Made by a program: the position numbers and the translations under genes. Shown here piece by piece: positions 57,536-64,000 of a DNA stretch of 64,000 nucleotides; position 1 is the first letter of the stretch; each line of letters begins with the position of its first letter. This DNA is from Diphasiastrum complanatum (Eukaryota; Streptophyta; Lycopodiopsida; Lycopodiales; Lycopodiaceae): the NCBI GenBank assembly GCA_029204225.1, contig CM055097.1:51983698-52047697 (forward strand). The letters run 5' to 3'. The notes below the pieces were generated by a model. The model was not told the DNA's origin. It saw only the letters and a program-made list of their open reading frames with translations, and did not search any database.

Positions 57536-57668
57536 TGCAAATGTATAGTCTATTGAATGCACATCTATTGAATGCAAATGTATCTATTGATGAATTCAAT
57601 GCAATGTATAGTCTATTGAATGCACATCTATTGAATGCAAATGTACCTATTGATAATTTCAATCCAAT
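57536..57668 (+). repeat. Two-copy 64-bp tandem repeat
   Basis: TGTATAGTCTATTGAATGCA through GCAAATGTA(T/C)CTATTGAT-type text is duplicated, with half a further copy on either side. Confidence 0.88.
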
Positions 57669-58145
57669 GTATCTATTTTAGCACATGATTTGCATGCTAG
57701 AATGCACAATGGAGAGTAATGGAAACCACAATACGATGCATCAATAGATAACACATTAAAATATAAACTAAATATCAATGAACCAAAATAAATGTGAATT
57801 TGTCTTTACTATTGTATCTCCATTGTTTTGCAATCTTTGCTTTTCCTTTTGCATGCACTTGATCTTTCAATCCTTTGCAATGAAAGCTCTTTTTCCATTT
57901 TTAATATCCAAGCCTACATCACAAACAAAAAAGATCTCAAAACTTATACTAAAGGATTATGATCACAAAACAAATACAACCAACATCCATCAATGGACTA
58001 AAAACACAAAACACTATCAATATCCATAAAAAAACTATCAATATTCTCACTCACATTTACCCCCATATCATCCTCACTCCCGTCTTTTCTCTCTTTTTCT
58101 CTCTCTCACACAAAAGAAAAAAGAAGTCGACATCTAGTTTAGGAG

Positions 58146-58164
58146 TGAACCACATGTTGGTTCA
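58146..58164. repeat. 7-bp inverted repeat
   Basis: TGAACCA and TGGTTCA flank a CATGT centre, 30 bases left of the larger palindrome. Confidence 0.8.
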
Positions 58165-58194
58165 TGCGCCAAATTTTTTTTTTGGTCAAAAAAA

Positions 58195-58232
58195 TTTGCG
58201 TGGATTATCCACACGTGGATAATCCACGCAAA
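58195..58232. repeat. Perfect 18-bp palindrome with G-box centre
   Basis: TTTGCGTGGATTATCCAC and its exact complement GTGGATAATCCACGCAAA are separated by AC. The centre contains CACGTG (58212-58217). It may be a cruciform, a miniature foldback element or a bZIP/bHLH target. Confidence 0.93.
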
Positions 58233-60240
58233 ATCTAGAGAGTTGGTCGCATTGAGTTCCTCTTGACAAAGCAAGACTGAAGCTCTTTAAAGCCTTTATT
58301 CATAATCCAACAAGGTAAAGTACAGTTGAAAAGTAAAATATAGTACTAGAAAGTACCATAAAGCATAACCACTTTCAAGACATCCAGCTGATACCTGGCA
58401 CCATCCCACAAAACAAAACTACTCAAGTTAGTTCGGTGAGGAAGACAGGTGTCAGAGCTGAACGACAGTTGTTATTCATGTCCAAAAAAAATTATACTAC
58501 TTAATAGCTTTGAATAACGATTTAAAGCATAGTCCAGTCTTCCCATACAGATGATTTTTTATCGATAAGCCAAGCTATCATATCACCATATCAGGACGAG
58601 TGCCATGTTGATCAACTTACGGTCAGTTGGTCCGTATCAGTTCATTTTAATTTAAGAAGAGCATGAAAAGTTTACAGAGTTTTGCTTAGCCAAAAGACCT
58701 GGTGTGAACACATGTGCTAGTATCAGAGCAAATCCATGCTATACTGATCCAAGTGACCCTTACAGTGTACAGTATGTCACGCACTGTTGTCCATACTCTT
58801 GAGCATACCCATGCTTTCCAGTTGTATCTCACCAAAAGTCTAAAGTAACACTAATAGAGGAAAGGTAAAGTGTTACCGTGAATGTTATATCAAAATGATA
58901 TAACATCCACGGTATCAGGACATTGTATAGGAAAGATGTGATTAATAGAGAGTAAGAGACTACCAATGTTTATACTGGGTAGTAGGGCAGATCCGTGTCA
59001 TTCTACTCCCTTAGTATAAACTATGATTCTTACGCATATCCATGCTATCTAAGATCATAATACTAGATTCCTTACTATTACTTATGGTGAAAAATTCTTA
59101 TTTTAAGGTATTTTAGTCTGATTTGAGTGTGGTCTTATGTCATTACTTTACTTTCGAACAAGGGAAGTAGAAAAGCGGAAAGAAAAAGTGAATTTGTGTA
59201 GAGTAAAGGTATATCATAGCCTTTATGGAACCAAAACTACCATAATTACCGAAGTTGTGAAAAGTCTATTTAAACTCGAACAGTGTACCTGAATGGTTGT
59301 AGACGTAGTTTCTTGAGAGGCAGCCATAGTAGTTTTTAAGCAAATGAGTTCTTACTCTTTCAAATCATAAGCAAGCCAAGAAACCGTGGAGTGAGCATAT
59401 TGCTACAAAAAGTTATGTAGAAAGCACTTTACAAGACATCTCCTGACTATGTTAGTTAACTTGCATTGTAGAGATCCAGTTGGTTGCATACCTTTCAATA
59501 GTGAGTAGTCGGTTCAAGAAAGAACCAAGTAATATTCTGACAAAGCCGGAGCAGTATAATGAAGCTACAGCATGAGATATCATTGGCTTCATACTATGAG
59601 ATCAAAAGATCTATGAACACTTGTAAAGAGAGCACGTATGTAAGAGCTAAGCTTAAATGTGTCCATCCTTCCATTGCTGGTTGGAGGAGGCTTTTAAAGT
59701 GAAGAAGTCTATAAACAGATAGCATAAGTCACGTGGTCCATTGCTGGACAGTTAGCCATAAATGAATTTACAGTATTAACATTTGAAGAGGAGATCACTC
59801 TCCTATCCATCGCTGAAACAGCAGGGCACCCAACCAAGTAGAAGCAACCAATCAACTCTAGAAGCTTCACCCCCAAGCCAAGGAACAAGATGCATGAACG
59901 TAGAGTGAAACTCTGGCAATGAATCAATGATCACAATCACGAGTAGGGCGAGTTTGGCCTCTTCTTATAGAGCCGTAAGCATCCTAGGCGCATAGCCCTA
60001 AGTTCCCTATACATAGATTCACCTAGAATAGAGTCCTATGCATGGACCACCTATTCATATAATTGTTATTGATAACTCTACACATGCATACACTGTCTCA
60101 TACCTTGTTTGAATTCTATTTAGTGTTATATGGGCCTCACAAGGATATTAGTTACTTTCGGGTCACATCCAGTATGACATGGCATAACTAACAGCTTGAT
60201 TTATTGGAGTATCGTGAAATCCTACTTACTGGTCATGGAC
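58233..60240. other. Spacer with a dispersed GCATATCCATGCTAT-like motif
   Basis: The word GCA(A/T/G)A(T/C)CC(A/G)TG appears near 58735, 58803, 58985 and 59034, each followed by similar TAT/TTC text, like subrepeats of an LTR or leader. No gene was recognised; the 72-codon frame at 59709-59927 has no domain. Confidence 0.4.
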
Positions 60241-63200
60241 ATAACATTCTTCCCTCCTTAAACTATTTCTATCCTTAGAAACTCTTTAACAGGAAAGAAT
60301 TATAGTTCCTTTAACTTTCAATATTAACCGAGAAAATCAATATCCTTAGTCTAACTTTCATATCAAACAAGTAGTTAGAGATAGACCTATTTCAAATCGT
60401 TATCTATGCTCTGGAGTACAACTCAGGTTTGAAAAAGTACACTAAGCAATAAATTTCTCAACTGGGTTATATTCACCATAACTTAGTAGAATCACCTTCA
60501 TGTAAGACACTTACATGAAACATTGGGTGAGATAACCTAACTTTTTAGATTAAAGTTAAAGAAATAATAAAATAATTATAATTACAGTCTGAAATTATCC
60601 ACAACTCTGACAAATAATTCATAAGCTTTCAAGTACAAATATCCTTAGAATCCAAATTCTAAGATATGATAATTCATTCAATTAGAATCTCTAAGAGAAT
60701 CATTAAGATATAGAATGATTAAAACTCAACTCTAAGTATCCCATATACTCTTTTGAGTTAAATTCTCATGTTTCTAGCACCAAATGCAAGAATAAATAGC
60801 ATTCATTCATCTTAATAGACTTGTCTGTCTCCTAAGATAACTGGAGATCCAATTCAAATGAAGAACTGTACTCAAGCATATGCAGACCATAAACTGTATT
60901 AGAATAATATCCACTAGAAAAATTAAATTCTCCTCAAATAAAATAACTCGTCTTGTGAGAATATCTGTGAGATCCATAGGTCCTCAAATATAACACTGGA
61001 GTAGAGAGATTCAAAAAACACTGATTCTGATTCTTACTCAAATAATAGATCAAGAATCAATCATCAAACTTAAGAATCATTACAATTTCTTATAATCCTC
61101 TAACAATAATTAAGTATCTAATTATGATTCGTCAACCATAAATATTTAGATTCATATAATTCGTCAATCATAATTTCCTGAAATCCAAATCATACTTAAT
61201 CATTTACAAGATATTGGAGTATATGTCTAACATATCTCAGGAAAAGTAAGAGTCATTCCAAAATCTTTTCATTAAGAAAATACTGGATTTAGGAATACTT
61301 TCTGCCAGGATTCTTAAACTGAAGTGCAAGATTCAAGGTCTATAAATCACTGGTAATTAAAGACTGAACACATACAAAATGACAATCATCTTCAACTACA
61401 AAACTTTAGATTACAATCCAAAATCACATCTATATATCCAAAGTCCTGCTGAATATCAATTCAGTTGTTATTCTTGGATTCATTATGATTCGTTATCCAT
61501 TTGAGCTCTCTGGGATACAATCACTAATGAGCTGAGTCTATTCCTTAACTAAGGAATATTCTATCCCAAGAATATTGTATATCCAATGCACACAATTTTT
61601 AATTGATGAACCAAAATGATTCACTAATCATGCGTCTTACAAGAAATATAATTCAAAAGCCACATCACACTGATCGTTTTACCAATTAACTTCATCCTGG
61701 AGTAATCAACTACTTAAGTTAATTGCCAATGATTCAGAAATCTCAAATGTCTAGGTGAAGAATTCAATTATACTAGTATAACACCACATTTAGATCCTTA
61801 CCCAAATCATTTATAAGTTAATCCATAAATCTTCTATATAAAGTTTGTTAACTTTGCAAGCATCTGTCAAAACAATACTTGATCATATGTTCATGTTCAC
61901 CGACTAGGTTAAGTGCACCAAATAATTCTAGTAACCAGGAATACACAGTAGATTCATACAAAATTAATCGTGCACATATGTGAATAATCTCATTGTGAGC
62001 CAGTACATAAACACATTCTTATCTGACAGATTCTTCCAAAACCCACATATGTTACTCACATATCTCACTGAGATCTTGTAACTCAGCTACACAATATTTT
62101 CTATTTCTCATGAGTAACTAACATATTCTAGAAATCTCTGAGACGAATAAAACTCATTCTTAGCGAGTTTCCAATCCTACTTACCTCTAATTACATAATT
62201 TCTCCCACTGATTAACCCCTCTCTGATCCTAGTACTTAAACTAAGATTAGGTTGATCCAATATAGAGCTCTCAGACTTGAAAACTTACTTTTATTCCAAT
62301 CAAAATGGAATTAGTAACCTTTGACCTTTTATTGTACTACTTATAGATAATGATTCAAATTCCAAATCTGTTCTAGTTCCAGATTGTCCACACAATCCCT
62401 AGAGAATTTCTCTTATTTCAAAAAGTTCCAATTGGGCATCTTACTCTGAATCTATCCGAAATTCCTTTTAGATCCAATCTCATTTCTATATCGCAGTTGG
62501 TTCTCTTTTGAAAGTTATGCAACCAACAGATTCCCAAATAGAATTTTATCCCACCACTTCACCCCTCCTTTTAAGAAAATTATAAATTTCCATAAAAGCT
62601 AACTGGAAAGATGATATATGAAAATATCTAAATCTTAGAAAAGTCAGTAATAAGTGTTTCCACTAAAGGATTCACCCTATTACACACAGGACTTTTTCTT
62701 CAAATATTCTCACTCTGAGTGATAGAAACTACTATTACATCGAAATCCATTTATGCAACAGAGATATTCAATGGTTTAAGAAATTGAAACATTTTAACCT
62801 TAGAATTTATCTGAATTCCAAGTCTATTCACACAAGTAGTAGTTTATATGACATAACAGTCTTCTAGAAGAATAACTTCATGCTGGAAAGAATCATATAA
62901 ATCAGTCTGATATCCTATATTTGAGAAATTACTAAGAAGTAAAGGATTAATTAAGAAAGCGAGAAATAGATTTGAGGGCCTCTGATTTTGTAAATAATGA
63001 GATACCACATTGGGATCTAGATTAAACCTCAAAATTTTCCAAAATACCCCACATTTGATTGAATGGTTTTCATCTTTCCCATATCGTGACTAGGTACTAA
63101 ACACACCATTGATCATCATATCTTTATAGTCCTAGAAGTTTCTTTCCAAAATCACTGACATCCCATACCATCAGCTTTTCCTTCCAGAAAATTCTTAACC

Positions 63201-64000
63201 GCCTTATCTGATATTCTAGAGATCCACGGATCATCTAGCTGTCCTACAATCATTATAGAAGTTATCTCTTGTTTCCAAAACATTGGAGAATCCCATTTAT
63301 TTGGATGATTGGCATGCCTATCAGATATATACCCAAAATTCACATCTGACTATGTGACTTAGACAAAAGAATTAACATGGTTCACTATTACACTCTGAAC
63401 CTTTCTGGTTATTGACAAGCTTCGAAACCCTACTGATGCATCAAGTCTAGGGACAAGCTTCTACCAACTAACAGATCCAATGTAATCCACGTATCAGATT
63501 CCACTTCTAAACCTCACAATTGACATCCAAAACTGCGGATAACTCAATGGTTACGAAGATATCAGTTACGAATTCATCTGAATGAATTCTAACTAGGAAA
63601 TTAATAACCAGTATTAAACAATTATTTACAGGGATTACCAAAATCCTAACTGCAAAATACATTTTTCGATCACACTTACTACCTCTGATGTCCACTCTTC
63701 TTCCCTCCTTAGAATTTTCAGTTCCCTGAAAACCTATTTCAGCTAAGGTACCAAGAAGACGTAACGACATTAGTAAATGTTTTAAAAAAATTAATTACTA
63801 TAGGAAAAAGTCCAAAACAATTTCATTTCTGTCTTATACCTGGGTTGAAAATAATTCACCATAGGATTTTACTGGAAATGAAATCCGTTATGTAATTCTT
63901 ATTATTACAAATTTTCCAATAAAATTGGACTATTTTTTTTTTATTGACTGATTTGGCATTACTCCATTAATATTGACAAAACCTATCCAAACATAGAATA
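60241..64000. other. AT-rich region without recognised gene
   Basis: Nearly 3.8 kb without a convincing open frame. Minus-strand frames at 63152-63343 and 63507-63770 are the longest; neither shows a motif I can defend. The region may be an old LTR element that has lost its reading frames. Confidence 0.45.

Noticed and set aside
63152-63770. Ty3/gypsy protease-like reading of minus-strand frames
   Set aside because: Only a vague alternation of hydrophobic residues; no active-site motif was found.
1-64000. CRISPR arrays, bacterial operons or ribosome-binding sites
   Set aside because: The window is plant nuclear DNA with introns and LTR elements; none of the tandem repeats has regular unique spacers.

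Overview
The window looks like nuclear DNA of a land plant. It carries a nine-exon lipoxygenase gene with a plastid-type N-terminus, several plant Copia elements with the usual initiator-tRNA-Met primer site, Ty3/gypsy and LINE relics, AT-rich spacers and long GA/GT/AT microsatellites. I see no feature that fixes the species. The lipoxygenase differs from the angiosperm forms I know (for example [12 protein letters not shown] around the third iron ligand), so a fern, lycophyte or bryophyte is possible, but that is only a guess. About half of the window is recognisable or decayed mobile DNA.

Layout: 1-1.2 kb is microsatellite. 1.4-8.0 kb is a pile of Copia pieces: a 5' LTR plus gag (+), a decayed gag-pol facing it (-), then a 5'-truncated RT/RNase H with its 3' LTR (+). 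8.7-20.5 kb (-) is the main host gene, a predicted 928-aa plastid 13S-lipoxygenase whose nine exons join in frame with GT-AG sites. Its introns hold a Copia gag piece, a SINE-like piece and an unassigned ORF. 21-25 kb is mostly spacer with small hairpins. At 25.2-25.6 kb lies a 402-bp LTR element whose ~143-bp LTRs each contain a tRNA-like sequence with pol III boxes. 26-29 kb is a Copia relic (-) that has lost its RT. 29.7-31.9 kb has coding-like minus-strand pieces that I do not recognise.

A Ty3/gypsy relic (32.0-39.7 kb, -) is split in its integrase by a complete young Copia element (32617-38477) with apparently identical 653-bp LTRs, a GATAA target duplication and an open 1316-aa polyprotein. 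42.8-45.5 kb is an L1-type LINE relic (+) interrupted by a solo LTR with TTGTG target duplication. 46-47 kb is another Copia relic (-). 49.5-50.2 kb is a broken MAPKKK (ANP/NPK1-like) gene (-). 52.6 kb is a gypsy RT scrap. 54.4-55.4 kb (+) is a decayed SWIM-type zinc-finger region with an unassigned 218-aa ORF. 57.0-57.4 kb has two possible exons of an acidic protein. 58-64 kb is AT-rich sequence in which I recognise no gene.

Only the lipoxygenase gene and the young Copia element look intact. The rest is relics, so there is no operon-like cooperation. The most unusual item is the miniature LTR element with tRNA-like LTRs, built like the 5S-carrying Cassandra elements but with a different pol III gene.
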